Source: Nakamurella lactea DSM 19367 (GTDB lineage: Bacteria; Actinomycetota; Actinomycetes; Mycobacteriales; Nakamurellaceae). Taken from it: a stretch of DNA of 64,000 nt. The notes under the pieces are model-generated. The model had not been told where the DNA came from and did not search any database. It saw only the letters and a list, made by a program, of their open reading frames with translations. The position numbers and the translations under genes were made by a program. Of this stretch, positions 1 to 8,628 are shown in pieces. Position 1 is the first letter of the stretch; each line of letters starts with the position of its first letter. The DNA lies in NCBI RefSeq assembly GCF_000426645.1, contig NZ_AUFT01000021.1, positions 1 to 64,000 of the forward strand, in the 5' to 3' direction.

Positions 1-269
1 CTCCTCGCTGCTAGTACCAGTGGGGAGGCGCCCTCGTATGCCAGTGGTTCCGGAACGTGGCTGCCGGTTCGCTCACTGATCGGCGCTCGCAGCCAGTGTT
101 GGCGTTGGCGCTCAGCCCTGTCGACGGTCCGCACGTCCCGGGTAACCACCAGTCCTCGCAGATCTCATGATGGACATCAACCGTGTCGAGCAAGCTCGGC
201 GATGAACTGGCGGCACCTCGGGCGCATCAGCAATCCATCTGAAATCACTGACCTAAGGATGGTGCACCA

Positions 270-1619
270 GTGAGCGAACTGGCCAAGGGCGGCAACGCCC
301 CTCTCGAGACCACTTCCGTCGAGCTGTCCGTCAGCGGGGCGGCGCAGGGCTCGGTCGACCTGATGATCTTCCAGCTGACCGATGCCCACCGGGTCCGCTC
401 GGATGCGGATTTCGTGTTCTTCAACCAGCCGACGTCCCCTGAAGGCGCGGTCCGGTTGACCGGGCCGGACCGGATCTCGGCCGAGTTGTCGGCGGTGCCG
501 GCCGACATCGCGGTGCTGGCCGTTGCGGTCGCCCTCGACGACTCCGTCACCGGATCACTCGCCGGAATCGCCGGCCTGGCGGTCACCGTATCGGCCGGCG
601 GGTCGACCTCCGCCCCGGTCGCCGGACTGACCAGCGAACGCGCCGCGGTGCTGGTCGAGATCTACCGCCGGGGTGACGGCTGGAAGGTCCGCAACGTCTC
701 GGCCGGCTGGTCGGGCGGCTTGTCGGCGATGGCCACCGAGTTGGGTGTCAGCGTCGACGATGCGCCGGCGGCTGCTGCCCCGCCGCCCGTCCCGCCGCTT
801 TCCGCACCTGCGGCTGCGCCCGCGCCGACCGGGGCGCCGGTCAACCTGCCCCCGCCCACCGGGGCCGCCGCACCGCTGCCACCGCCCTCGGGAGCTGCTG
901 CGCCACTGCCGCCACCGACCGGGGCGCCGGCACCGAATCTGCCGCCACCGGGCGGAAAGGTGGATCTGGGCAAGAGATCCGGCGCGATCAACCTGACCAA
1001 GGGCCAGCGGGTCTCGATCGACGGCTCCGAGCTGATCGTCGCGTCGGTCACCTGGCCGGCAGCCACCGACTACGACGTCTATGCGCTGATCCGCTACCGC
1101 GACGGCCGCACCGAGACCGTGTCGGCGTTCGGCACCCACGAGAACAAGCAGTTCAGTCTCACCTCATCCGACGGGGCGGTACGGCACCTCGGTGACGTCG
1201 GCCGGGCCGGCCAGCCGCGGATCTCCCGCAAGGAGAAGAAGGCGATGGCGGCGCAGGGAATGCCGCAGGGGGCGCCGATGGCCGTGGAGCGGATCGAGAT
1301 CCGGCCGCACGCGGGTATCCAGGCGATTGTGCCGGTCGCCTACTCGGCCCAGTCGAACGGCACCGGCTCCTTCCGCCGCTACCAGGTGACGATGACGATC
1401 GACAACGGCCGCGGCACCACCGTGCAGATCGACGCGCCGAACGCCGACGATAACGATCTGATCTACAGCTGCGTGCCAGGCATCATCCTGGTCACCGATT
1501 CCGGCATCGTGATCGACTCGCTCGAGCAGTACTCGCAGCCGAAGTCCGAGCGCCGTCCGGTGATCGGGCCGGACCTGCAGATCCAGATGGACGCCGGCGA
1601 GACCAACCTGTTCAAGTAG
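270..1619 (+). CDS. TerD-family stress-response protein with two TerD-like halves
   Basis: Predicted 449-residue cytoplasmic protein. The N-terminal ~160 residues look like a TerD domain (acidic strands around a 'VFFNQP' segment typical of TerD proteins). Residues about 165-225 form a proline/alanine-rich linker with repeated 'LPPP.GA' units. The C-terminal half begins with 'INLTKGQRVSI', which resembles the opening of a second TerD domain. TerD proteins bind calcium and are linked to tellurite and envelope stress; the exact role here is unknown. The GTG start at 270 is chosen because an AAGGA-type ribosome site lies about 10 bases upstream. No ter-operon partners are adjacent. It converges on the B12 transporter with one base between the stops. 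Bases 1-269 upstream hold no gene I can support. Confidence 0.8.
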   Translation: MSELAKGGNAPLETTSVELSVSGAAQGSVDLMIFQLTDAHRVRSDADFVFFNQPTSPEGAVRLTGPDRISAELSAVPADIAVLAVAVALDDSVTGSLAGIAGLAVTVSAGGSTSAPVAGLTSERAAVLVEIYRRGDGWKVRNVSAGWSGGLSAMATELGVSVDDAPAAAAPPPVPPLSAPAAAPAPTGAPVNLPPPTGAAAPLPPPSGAAAPLPPPTGAPAPNLPPPGGKVDLGKRSGAINLTKGQRVSIDGSELIVASVTWPAATDYDVYALIRYRDGRTETVSAFGTHENKQFSLTSSDGAVRHLGDVGRAGQPRISRKEKKAMAAQGMPQGAPMAVERIEIRPHAGIQAIVPVAYSAQSNGTGSFRRYQVTMTIDNGRGTTVQIDAPNADDNDLIYSCVPGIILVTDSGIVIDSLEQYSQPKSERRPVIGPDLQIQMDAGETNLFK

Positions 1620-1620
1620 T

Positions 1621-2406
1621 TCAGCGCAGCCGGAAGGTGGAGTCCGCGGCGTCGAAGCGGACCGCCGGGGTGTCGAAGGCATCGCCGATCACGGTGCGCG
1701 CCAACATCTCCACCGTCCCCGACCGCATCCTGCCCTGGTCGATCACCCAACCGTCCTGGCCGGCCCTGATCGCCGCCTCCACGTCATGGGTGGACACCAG
1801 GATCGGGATGCCGCGCTGCTCGGCGATCCGGCGCAGCACGGCGAGCAGTTCGATCCGGCTGGGCGCGTCCAGGAAGGCACTCGGCTCGTCCAACAACAAC
1901 AGCCGCGGCTCCTGTGCCAGCGCCCTGGCGATCAGGATCCGTTGCCGCTGACCGTCACTCATCTCGGCCAGCAGGCGATCGGCCAGTTCCTCGGCGTGCA
2001 CGGCGGCCAAGGCCGCAGCCACTGCGGCTCGGTCGGCCGGTCGCAGCGATCCGCCCATCCCGAGGTAGGGATGACGACCCAGCGCCACGACATCCCCGCC
2101 ACGCAGCAGGCCGACCTCGAACCGGTCGGTGAGCACCACCGCCAGCTGCCGCGCCCTGGCCCGCGGGTCCATGGCCAACAGGTCGTCGTCACCGAGATGG
2201 ATCTGACCGGCCAGCGGGGGCTGCAGTCCGGCGACCGTCCGCAACAGGGTGGACTTGCCGGACCCGTTGGGGCCCAACAACACCGTCACCCGCCCCGGCT
2301 CGGCCGATTCCGTCACCGGTTGCAGGACAGGTCGTTTGCGGTAACCGACGGACAGCCCGGCCAGCCGCAGTGACTGGCCCTGTTCCCGCACTGCGTGCCC
2401 GCTCAT
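1621..2406 (-). CDS. btuD: ABC transporter ATPase, probable vitamin B12 import (BtuD-like)
   Basis: Predicted 261-residue nucleotide-binding subunit of a FecCDE/BtuCD-type importer. Walker A is 'GPNGSGKST', the signature is 'MSDGQ' in place of LSGGQ, and Walker B is 'LLLLDEP', followed by an H-loop at 'STHD'. The start is placed at the ATG at 2406 because it overlaps the stop of the permease gene by ATGA, giving translational coupling; the open frame extends further upstream only as a shadow of the permease. It is the last gene of a three-gene operon (binding protein, permease, ATPase) behind a cobalamin riboswitch, which is the main reason for preferring B12 over iron-siderophore or haem as substrate. 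Confidence 0.85.
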   Translation of the reverse strand: MSGHAVREQGQSLRLAGLSVGYRKRPVLQPVTESAEPGRVTVLLGPNGSGKSTLLRTVAGLQPPLAGQIHLGDDDLLAMDPRARARQLAVVLTDRFEVGLLRGGDVVALGRHPYLGMGGSLRPADRAAVAAALAAVHAEELADRLLAEMSDGQRQRILIARALAQEPRLLLLDEPSAFLDAPSRIELLAVLRRIAEQRGIPILVSTHDVEAAIRAGQDGWVIDQGRMRSGTVEMLARTVIGDAFDTPAVRFDAADSTFRLR

Positions 2407-3431
2407 TGACCGGCCGCCAGCGCTCGGCTGCGCAGCAGCACGATCACCACCACCGGGGCGCCGATCACCGCGGTCACCACGTTCAGCGGCAGCACGCCGT
2501 CCGCACCTGGCAGGGTGGCGACCACCGCGCAGAGCAGACAGACGATCGCCCCGAGCACCGCACAGGCCGGGATCAGGTAGCGGTGGTCGGCCCGGCCGAT
2601 CAGCACCCTGGCCAGGTGCGGCACCGCGATCCCGAGGAACGCGATCGGACCGCAGAAGGCCGTCACCACACCGCAGACCAACGCGGTCGCGATGATCGCC
2701 ACCACCCGGATCCGCCGGACGTGCACGCCCATCGACGCGGCGTACCGCTCGCCCAGCAGCAGCGCATTGAGCGACGGGGCGATCGACACGGCGGCGATCA
2801 ACCCGACCGCGACCATCGGCAGCAGCACCACCATGTCGCCGAGGTAGGTGCCATCCACCGAGCCAAGGCTCCAGAGCACGAACTTCTGCACCCTGGCCGG
2901 GTCGGCGAACGCCAGCAGCAGCGAGACCAGCGCGCCGACCGCTGAGCCGACCATCACACCGATCACCAACAGCGACACCACCGTTCGCACCCAACGTCCG
3001 GCCAGCAGGACGAGCCCGAGTACCAGCAACGCCCCGATCCCGGCGGCAGCGACCGTGCCCCAGCGACCCAGCGCACCGAACGTCGCGGTGAAACTCACTG
3101 CGGCGCTACCGGTCCCGAGCACCGAAACGGCGACCCCGAGGCTCGCTCCCGACGAGACCCCAAGGATGTACGGGTCGGCCAGCGGGTTCGCGAACAGGGT
3201 CTGCATCAGCAGGCCGACCACCGCCAGACCGGCGCCGGCGGCGATCGCCGTCAGCGCTCTGGGCAGGTGGAAGTCGACCAGCAGTACGGCGTCGTCACCG
3301 GCGCCACGGCCGGTCAGCCAATGCCACACCGAGTCGAGCGAGACCGGTTCCGATCCCACCGAGAGGGCCAGGATGAAGGTCACCAGCAGCACCGGGACCG
3401 CGGCGGTCAACACCACCGCCGGTCGGTTCAC
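2403..3431 (-). CDS. btuC: ABC transporter permease, FecCD/BtuC family, probable B12 import
   Basis: Predicted 342-residue integral membrane protein with about nine to ten hydrophobic segments, the usual size for FecCD/BtuC permeases. Family features include 'LPRALTAIAAGAGLAVVGL' near residue 55, the 'NPLADPYILG' segment, and the 'GPIAFLGIAVPHLAR' loop near the C-terminus that contacts the ATPase. It would form the transmembrane channel dimer that receives cobalamin from the lipoprotein encoded 24 bases upstream. Its stop overlaps the ATPase start. Substrate assignment rests on the riboswitch; the protein itself would fit iron-chelate import equally well. Confidence 0.87.
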   Translation of the reverse strand: MNRPAVVLTAAVPVLLVTFILALSVGSEPVSLDSVWHWLTGRGAGDDAVLLVDFHLPRALTAIAAGAGLAVVGLLMQTLFANPLADPYILGVSSGASLGVAVSVLGTGSAAVSFTATFGALGRWGTVAAAGIGALLVLGLVLLAGRWVRTVVSLLVIGVMVGSAVGALVSLLLAFADPARVQKFVLWSLGSVDGTYLGDMVVLLPMVAVGLIAAVSIAPSLNALLLGERYAASMGVHVRRIRVVAIIATALVCGVVTAFCGPIAFLGIAVPHLARVLIGRADHRYLIPACAVLGAIVCLLCAVVATLPGADGVLPLNVVTAVIGAPVVVIVLLRSRALAAGQ

Positions 3432-3455
3432 TGCATTCTCACTGGCGTCGGACCG

Positions 3456-4856
3456 CTACTTCAACTTCAGGTAGAAGCTGAAATCATGACCCGGGAACTT
3501 GTCCGGGTGCAGGATGGCCGCGACGTCGGCCAGCACCAGATCAGGCCTGGCGGCGCCGGTTTCGTAGTAGGGGTTGCCGCCGGCGGCGGTCACGTCCTTC
3601 ACCGGGTTCCACACGTTGTGCGTGGCGAACGCGGCGAACTTGCTGAACCGCGGTTCCTCGGCCAGCGCGTCCTGCTCGCTGGTCCAGGTCGTGCTGGCCA
3701 GCCAGACCGGCGCCTTGGCGGCCTTGGCATAGACGGCCTCGAAGGTGGTCTGCACGGACGCCGCGGTGGTGTCGTCAGCCCAGGCAGTGGTGCCGCCGGC
3801 ATCGGCGAACAGCTTGGCGTTCCAGCTCTTTCCGCCCGGTACGTACCAGGTTCCCTGGTACGGCTGGCCCGGCACGATCTGCACCTTGTCGGCGCCGGCC
3901 ACCAGCTTTGCGGTGGCGGCGTAGTCGGCGGCGATCTTGTCGAACTTCACCGCCGCCTTTGCCTCGGTGCCGGTGAGCGCGGCGAAGAACTTGAGCCACT
4001 CGGCCCGGCCCAGCGGCGTGCCCTCGGCGAAGTCGTAGTCCTGCAGTACCGGGATGCCGGCCGCCTCGAGCTTGCCGTCGGAGGCGTCCGGGAAGCCGCC
4101 GCCGACCAGCACCTGCGGCTTGCCCTTGAGTACCTTCTCGGCGTCGGTGGTGCCGGTCGGCGCGAAGTCGACCACCTTCGCCTTCGCGATGTGGTCGAGC
4201 ACCGGCTGCTCGGAGACGAACGCTGCGGACGCCACCCCGGTCAGCACGTCGAGCTGGTCCAGCTCGACCAGCGCCGGCAGGTGGGTGGTGGAGGCGGAGT
4301 ACAGCGAGCTGACGGGCGTGGTGACAACCTGCGCCTTGGCCAGGTCACCGGTCAACTTCGGCGCGTCGGCACCGCAGTGGACCAGGACGTAGTTCTCGGC
4401 CGGGCTGCCCGGCTGGGAGACCGTGACCACCTGGTACGACCGGTGGTAGGAGATGCTGAAATTCTTGGCGAACTCCAGCTCCTGCTTGTCCGGGTAGTAG
4501 TCGGTGTTCGCGTCGAACTTCGTGATGCAGCCCTTGGCATCCAGTACCGGCACGGCTGAGACGCCCGACGGCGTGCCCGGTGCCGGCGCGGCCGATCCGG
4601 CACTCGACCCGCCGTTGGCCGTGACCGTGGTCGATGCCGACGGACCCGAGGTGCCTTCCACCGACGATGCCGCTACCGAGGTGGACCCGGACTCCGCAAC
4701 CGACCCGGAGCCCGCGACCGACGACGAGCTCGCAGCTCCGGCGGCCGATCCGCCGTCGTCGCCGGCACAGCCGCTGAGCAGCAACGCGGCGACCAGCGGG
4801 CCGGCCGCGAACGCGGCCCGCGTCACGCGGCGGGACGGGCGGAACATTCGGGACAT
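3456..4856 (-). CDS. btuF: Substrate-binding lipoprotein of the B12 ABC importer (BtuF-like)
   Basis: Predicted 466-residue extracytoplasmic binding protein. A basic N-terminus and hydrophobic stretch end in the lipobox 'LLSGC' with the lipidated cysteine at residue 30. A Ser/Gly/Ala-rich spacer (about 35-95) follows, then a periplasmic-binding-protein type III fold of the BtuF/FepB family ('ALVELDQLDVLTGVAS', 'PQVLVGGGF', 'EWLKFFAALTGTEAKA'). At 466 residues it is longer than typical BtuF (~250-350), mainly because of the linker. The ATG at 4856 has GGAG eight bases upstream. It is the first gene of the operon, with the riboswitch ending about 120 bases before the start, so B12 would repress all three genes. 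Confidence 0.85.
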   Translation of the reverse strand: MSRMFRPSRRVTRAAFAAGPLVAALLLSGCAGDDGGSAAGAASSSSVAGSGSVAESGSTSVAASSVEGTSGPSASTTVTANGGSSAGSAAPAPGTPSGVSAVPVLDAKGCITKFDANTDYYPDKQELEFAKNFSISYHRSYQVVTVSQPGSPAENYVLVHCGADAPKLTGDLAKAQVVTTPVSSLYSASTTHLPALVELDQLDVLTGVASAAFVSEQPVLDHIAKAKVVDFAPTGTTDAEKVLKGKPQVLVGGGFPDASDGKLEAAGIPVLQDYDFAEGTPLGRAEWLKFFAALTGTEAKAAVKFDKIAADYAATAKLVAGADKVQIVPGQPYQGTWYVPGGKSWNAKLFADAGGTTAWADDTTAASVQTTFEAVYAKAAKAPVWLASTTWTSEQDALAEEPRFSKFAAFATHNVWNPVKDVTAAGGNPYYETGAARPDLVLADVAAILHPDKFPGHDFSFYLKLK

Positions 4857-4974
4857 GACGACTCCAGATCGACCGACGGGAGGGTCCGGATCCTGCAGGC
4901 CCCGGCCGACGGCCGATCGCCCACGGCCGTCCCTCGCGGCCCCGAACGAGCGCCGGCCGGTTGGCGCGACGCAC

Positions 4975-5165
4975 CGATGGCAGGTCTTCGGACTCCCGGG
5001 CGACGGCGGGCTCTCACCCGCCGGTTCCTACTGATCGTCGCTTCCCAGGCCCGTGGCCCAGTGCTGTTGACGACCTTCGTTCCCGGTCACCGCTGCGGGG
5101 CAGTTCCGGATTCACACCGGATTCCCTGTTGTCCCGCGGCGGCGCATTCCCGCCACGGACCATCA
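4975..5165 (-). promoter_or_regulatory. Cobalamin (AdoCbl) riboswitch upstream of btuFCD
   Basis: Read on the minus strand, this leader has the cobalamin riboswitch landmarks in order: a conserved core GGTGTGAATCCGG next to CTGCCCCGC (about 5095-5119), internal stems, and the B12 box AGTCCGAAGACCTGCC at 4994-4979. A closing P1 helix can form between GATGG (5163-5159) and CCATC (4980-4976). Upstream of it, GATAAGCT around 5173-5182 is a possible -10, placing transcription start close to the aptamer. About 120 bases lie between the aptamer and the btuF start and would hold the expression platform; I cannot tell transcriptional from translational control. Confidence 0.93.
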
Positions 5166-5197
5166 GCAGTGGGAGCTTATCGCGCTCGCACTCTGCC

Positions 5198-6181
5198 TCA
5201 CGACCAACCGAGGAACAGCGCGACCGTCGGCACCGCCAGCAGCGCGATCGCCCATGCCCAGACCCCGATCACCGCCGGTGCCGACATCGACTGCGGGTGG
5301 GTGAGCCGGCGGACCCGGCGCACCACCGCGGTGCCGCCCACCTCCGGCACGTCGGTCGGCATCGGCAGTCCGGGTTGCGTCCGGTCGGCCAGCACCACCG
5401 CGGCCAGCGCCGCAGCGACGGTATCGGCACCGACCTGCCGGGCCGCCGCATCGTCGGCCTGCATCTCCGCGAGCGCGGCCACCGCGCGGCGCGCCGCGTC
5501 GACTCCGGGCAGTCGACCCAGCGCCACCGACCAGGCCTGGAACGGCAGCAGCAGCAGATCGTGGTGCGATTGCAGGTGGGCCCGTTCGTGGGCGACGACA
5601 GCCGCCAGCTGCGGCGGGGTGAGCAGGTCGACCAGGCCGGCGGTCAGCACCAGCCGGGTGTGCCAGCCGGGCACGCTGTAGGCAACCGGCACGTGGTGGT
5701 CGACCACCCGGACGCCGGCCGGCACCGACAGCTCGGCGTCGTCTCCCCGGGCGCCGACGGGACCGCCGGGGGCGGTCAACAGGTCGAGTAGTTCGCGGTG
5801 TGAGCGCCGCCGCAGCAGCGCCAGCACGAAGCAGCGGATCAGGATCACCAACAGGGCCGCGGCGAAGATCACCGCGACGGCCAGCAGCGCGATCCGCCAG
5901 GGCGTCAGACCGAGCAGTGGTTGTCCGCGGAAGGTGTTGCGCAGCAAGGTGATCAACGCACCCGGCAAGTGGTCGTCGAGCGGCTCGACGGCCAGCACCA
6001 GCGCGGCGCCGGTCAGCGACAGCCCGGCACACAGACAGAGTGCCTGCCACAGGGCCAACGAGACCATCGGGCTGCGTTCGGGCCAGCGGGCGCGGGCCAG
6101 CCAGGCGCTGCCGGGGACGGCAGCGACCACGCCGACGACGGCAAGGCCGCCGGCCAGCACGGGGGCGGCGAGCACGGACAC
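5198..6181 (-). CDS. M56-family (BlaR1-like) membrane metallopeptidase
   Basis: Predicted 327-residue membrane protein with three or more N-terminal hydrophobic segments, a central zinc-protease motif 'VVAHERAHLQSHHD' (HExxH form HERAH), a downstream 'EMQADDAA' that may supply the third zinc ligand, and a C-terminal transmembrane segment. This is the BlaR1/MecR1 protease architecture without the C-terminal penicillin-binding sensor domain. In the family the protease cleaves or triggers loss of the partner BlaI repressor, whose gene lies 77 bases upstream on the same strand. The signal sensed here is not evident from the sequence. Confidence 0.87.
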   Translation of the reverse strand: MSVLAAPVLAGGLAVVGVVAAVPGSAWLARARWPERSPMVSLALWQALCLCAGLSLTGAALVLAVEPLDDHLPGALITLLRNTFRGQPLLGLTPWRIALLAVAVIFAAALLVILIRCFVLALLRRRSHRELLDLLTAPGGPVGARGDDAELSVPAGVRVVDHHVPVAYSVPGWHTRLVLTAGLVDLLTPPQLAAVVAHERAHLQSHHDLLLLPFQAWSVALGRLPGVDAARRAVAALAEMQADDAAARQVGADTVAAALAAVVLADRTQPGLPMPTDVPEVGGTAVVRRVRRLTHPQSMSAPAVIGVWAWAIALLAVPTVALFLGWS

Positions 6182-6258
6182 GGCCCCAGCTTGCCCGAAC
6201 CGTCAACGGTCCGGGCGAGCGGCCGGTGCCGGCGGCTGGTCCGGTCGCGGACGGAAGG

Positions 6259-6606
6259 TCAGTGGTCGTCGAGAGCGCGGCGCAGGGCAGCCAGATCGTC
6301 ATCCGAGACGGTATCGACGAACCTGGCCAGCGCATCCTGCCGGTCGCCCGCGGTCTCCAGCACCTGACGCATCAGTTCGGCTGTGTGTCCGGCACGGTCC
6401 GAGACCGCGCGGTACAGATGGGCCCGGCCGTCCCTGGATCGCTCGACCAGACCCTTGGTCTCCAGCCGGCCCAGCACCGTCAGCACGGTGGTGAGAGCAA
6501 GGTCACGATCGATCAGCTGATCGGTCACCGCACGCGCGGTCATCGGCGTTCCGCTGTCCCACAGCACCTCGACAACGGCACGCTCAAGTTCCCCACGACC
6601 TGTCAT
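6259..6606 (-). CDS. BlaI/MecI-family transcriptional repressor
   Basis: Predicted 115-residue winged-helix repressor of the BlaI/MecI/Penicillinase_R family: 'LERAVVEVLW' start, 'MTARAVTDQL', and the recognition region 'TTVLTVLGRLETKGLVERSRDGRAHLYRAV'. The ATG at 6606 is chosen because AAAGGG lies about 8 bases upstream; the frame extends further but over the operator and without a ribosome site. It precedes the M56 peptidase gene, giving the standard sensor-repressor pair. Palindromes lie directly upstream, shared with a divergent LuxR-type gene, so autoregulation is likely. Confidence 0.88.
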   Translation of the reverse strand: MTGRGELERAVVEVLWDSGTPMTARAVTDQLIDRDLALTTVLTVLGRLETKGLVERSRDGRAHLYRAVSDRAGHTAELMRQVLETAGDRQDALARFVDTVSDDDLAALRRALDDH

Positions 6607-6637
6607 CTGCACCCTTTCGCTTCCTGTCGAGACGATT

Positions 6638-6670
6638 CTACCAAACGTAGAAGTTCTACAACTTGTCGAA
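6638..6670. promoter_or_regulatory. Candidate BlaI operator in divergent promoter
   Basis: The 76-base gap between the BlaI-type gene and the divergent LuxR-type gene is AT-richer than its surroundings. It holds two dyads: CTAC-caaac-GTAG at 6638-6650 and a 17-base imperfect palindrome TTCTACAACTTGTCGAA at 6654-6670, centred on C6662. BlaI proteins bind dyads with TACA/TGTA-like arms, so these are the natural operator candidates. The second dyad sits only about 12 bases before the LuxR-type start codon, so it could control both genes. Confidence 0.6.
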
Positions 6671-6682
6671 TATGCTCGAGTC

Positions 6683-6919
6683 ATGACCACAGCGCTCATC
6701 ACCCGGCTCACCCCCCGCGAACAGCAGGTGCTGCACGAGATCGGACTCGGCCTGACCAACAGGGAGATCGGGTTCCGGCTCGGCATCGCCGAGAAGACCG
6801 TGAAGAACACGGTGACGGTGGTGCTGGCCAAACTCGGGTTACGTCGCCGGGCCCAGGCCGCCGCCTACATAGCGGTGGCCGAGGCCACCGGCGGCCGGGT
6901 CAGCATGCTCGCCGGCTGA
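6683..6919 (+). CDS. Single-domain LuxR-type HTH protein
   Basis: Predicted 78-residue protein that is almost only a LuxR/GerE helix-turn-helix: 'LTPREQQVLHEIGLGLTNREIGFRLGIAEKTVKNTVTVVLAKLGLRRRAQAA'. There is no receiver, PAS or ligand domain, so activity must be set by expression level or by a partner. The ATG at 6683 has no clear ribosome site and the gene may be leaderless, with TATGCT at 6670-6676 close to the start. It is transcribed away from the BlaI-type gene across the shared operator, which suggests co-regulation with the M56/BlaI module. Confidence 0.82.
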   Translation: MTTALITRLTPREQQVLHEIGLGLTNREIGFRLGIAEKTVKNTVTVVLAKLGLRRRAQAAAYIAVAEATGGRVSMLAG

Positions 6920-6984
6920 CGAGCCTCCCGCCGAAATGCACCGAGAGCGTGCGCAGTAGGCACTGTCGGTGTACAGAGCAGCGG

Positions 6985-8628
6985 TCACCGGCCGCCGCTC
7001 AGTCGCAGCACAGAGTCGACGGCCGGGAGATCCTGCTCGCGGTGAGTGACCAGCAACACGGCTCGGGAAGGGTCGGCAGCCAGCACCGCAGCGGTGACGG
7101 CGTCCGCGGTCGCGCCGTCCAGGTGTGCGGCCGGCTCATCGGCCAGCAGCACCGGTCGGTCGGCCAGCAACGCACGGGCCAGCGCGATCCGCTGACGTTC
7201 TCCGCCGGACACCGCCAACGCCCGCGGCCCTACCCTGGTCCGGTCGCCGTCCGGCAGCCGGTCGATCCAGTCGCCGAGGCCGGCGGCATCGCGGGCCTTG
7301 TGCAGCTGATCCCGGTCGGCGTCGGGACGTCCCAGGCGGACGTTGCGGTCGATGGTCGAATCGAACAGGTGCGGCTCGGCCGGTAGCCAGGACATCATGT
7401 CCCGCAGGGTCTGCTGGTCACCGGTGACGTCACGACCGTCAACGGTGATGGTTCCCGATCTGACCGGGAGCAGGCCGAGCAGCACCGCGACCAGCGTCGA
7501 CTTTCCCGATCCGGACGGGCCGACGACGGCCACCCTGCTACCCGGCCGCAGTTCCAGGTTCAGGTCGCTGATCGCGTCCCGATCGGCGCCGGGCCAGCGG
7601 GCCGACACCCGATGCAAGCGGATCGTCGGTGCCACAGCGGGTTTCTCGTCAGCCAGGGACTCCTCCTGCGGATCGGGCCCGGTCGCGTCGAGCAGCTCCA
7701 ACACTCTGGTCCCGGCGGCCGCGGTCCGGCCGATCGCACCGCCGCACTCCCCCGCCTCGGCGACCAGATCGGTCAGTGCCAGCGGCAGCAGCACCAGGAC
7801 CGCGAGCAGCACCGGGTCCAGCGCTCGGGCGTCGACCGCGACGGTGCCCCAGGCCGCGGCGAGCACCCCGGCGATCCCCGTCGTCAGCACCGCAACGGCT
7901 ACCGCCCAACCGGCCGCCGAAGCCCGCCGGTCACGCTGGCCGCGTTCGGCCAGATCTGCTCCCGCCAGGTCCCGCAGCGCCGGCTCCCACCCTCCTGCCA
8001 CCACCAGATCGTCGACACCATCCAGGATGTCGCCGATCCGCCGGTCCCGATCCGCCCGGGCCGCTACGGCGGCGCGTTCCCGCTCTGCTGCGCGCCTGCC
8101 CCCGGCCGCGGGCACCAGCAGCACGGCCGCCAGCAGCAGCACGGCGAGGGCCAGACCGGCCGACGGCAGCACCGCGATCGCCACTGCGCTCGCGCCGACC
8201 GCCACCACCAGTGCGGACAGGTACGGCAGGACGCCACGCAGCACCGCATCCTGCAGGTCGTCGACGTCCGAGGTCACCCTGGCCAATGCGTCCGCATCCC
8301 CCAGCCGAACCTCGCCGCGGCCCAGCCGCGCCGCCAGCCCGGTCACGGCCCGCTCCCGGATCGTCCCGAACATCCGCAGGACCGCGTCGTGCCCGGCCAA
8401 CCGTTCGACGTAGCGCAGCACACCGCGGCCGATCCCGCAGGCGCGCACCGCGACGATGGCCACCATCAGCGTCAGCACCGGGACCCGGCCGGCAGCGGTG
8501 GCGATCAGCCAGGCAGCGGTGGTGGTCAGCGCGACGGCGCACACGGCGGCCCCGACCGCGGCGGCCAGTGCGACGATCAGCTGCCTCCGCCACGGGCGGA
8601 CCAGTTGCCAGAACACCCTGACGTTCAC
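6985..8628 (-). CDS. cydC: Thiol-reductant ABC exporter subunit CydC
   Basis: Predicted 547-residue half-transporter, membrane domain followed by ATPase. About six hydrophobic segments fill residues 1-310; the ATPase has Walker A 'GPSGSGKST', the signature 'VSGGE' and Walker B 'VLLADEP', followed by the switch histidine in 'THRE'. CydC pairs with CydD to export glutathione/cysteine-type thiols needed for assembly of the bd oxidase haems. It is last in cydABDC and its start overlaps the cydD stop by 4 bases, as expected for a strict heterodimer. Confidence 0.92.
   Translation of the reverse strand: MNVRVFWQLVRPWRRQLIVALAAAVGAAVCAVALTTTAAWLIATAAGRVPVLTLMVAIVAVRACGIGRGVLRYVERLAGHDAVLRMFGTIRERAVTGLAARLGRGEVRLGDADALARVTSDVDDLQDAVLRGVLPYLSALVVAVGASAVAIAVLPSAGLALAVLLLAAVLLVPAAGGRRAAERERAAVAARADRDRRIGDILDGVDDLVVAGGWEPALRDLAGADLAERGQRDRRASAAGWAVAVAVLTTGIAGVLAAAWGTVAVDARALDPVLLAVLVLLPLALTDLVAEAGECGGAIGRTAAAGTRVLELLDATGPDPQEESLADEKPAVAPTIRLHRVSARWPGADRDAISDLNLELRPGSRVAVVGPSGSGKSTLVAVLLGLLPVRSGTITVDGRDVTGDQQTLRDMMSWLPAEPHLFDSTIDRNVRLGRPDADRDQLHKARDAAGLGDWIDRLPDGDRTRVGPRALAVSGGERQRIALARALLADRPVLLADEPAAHLDGATADAVTAAVLAADPSRAVLLVTHREQDLPAVDSVLRLSGGR

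Noticed and set aside
1-269. Short minus-strand frames before the TerD-like gene, possibly a transposase remnant
   Set aside because: Too short and without conserved motif; nothing distinguishes them from chance frames.
5198-6606. Beta-lactam resistance operon
   Set aside because: The BlaI/M56 pair has no penicillin-binding sensor domain and no beta-lactamase or resistant PBP gene beside it.
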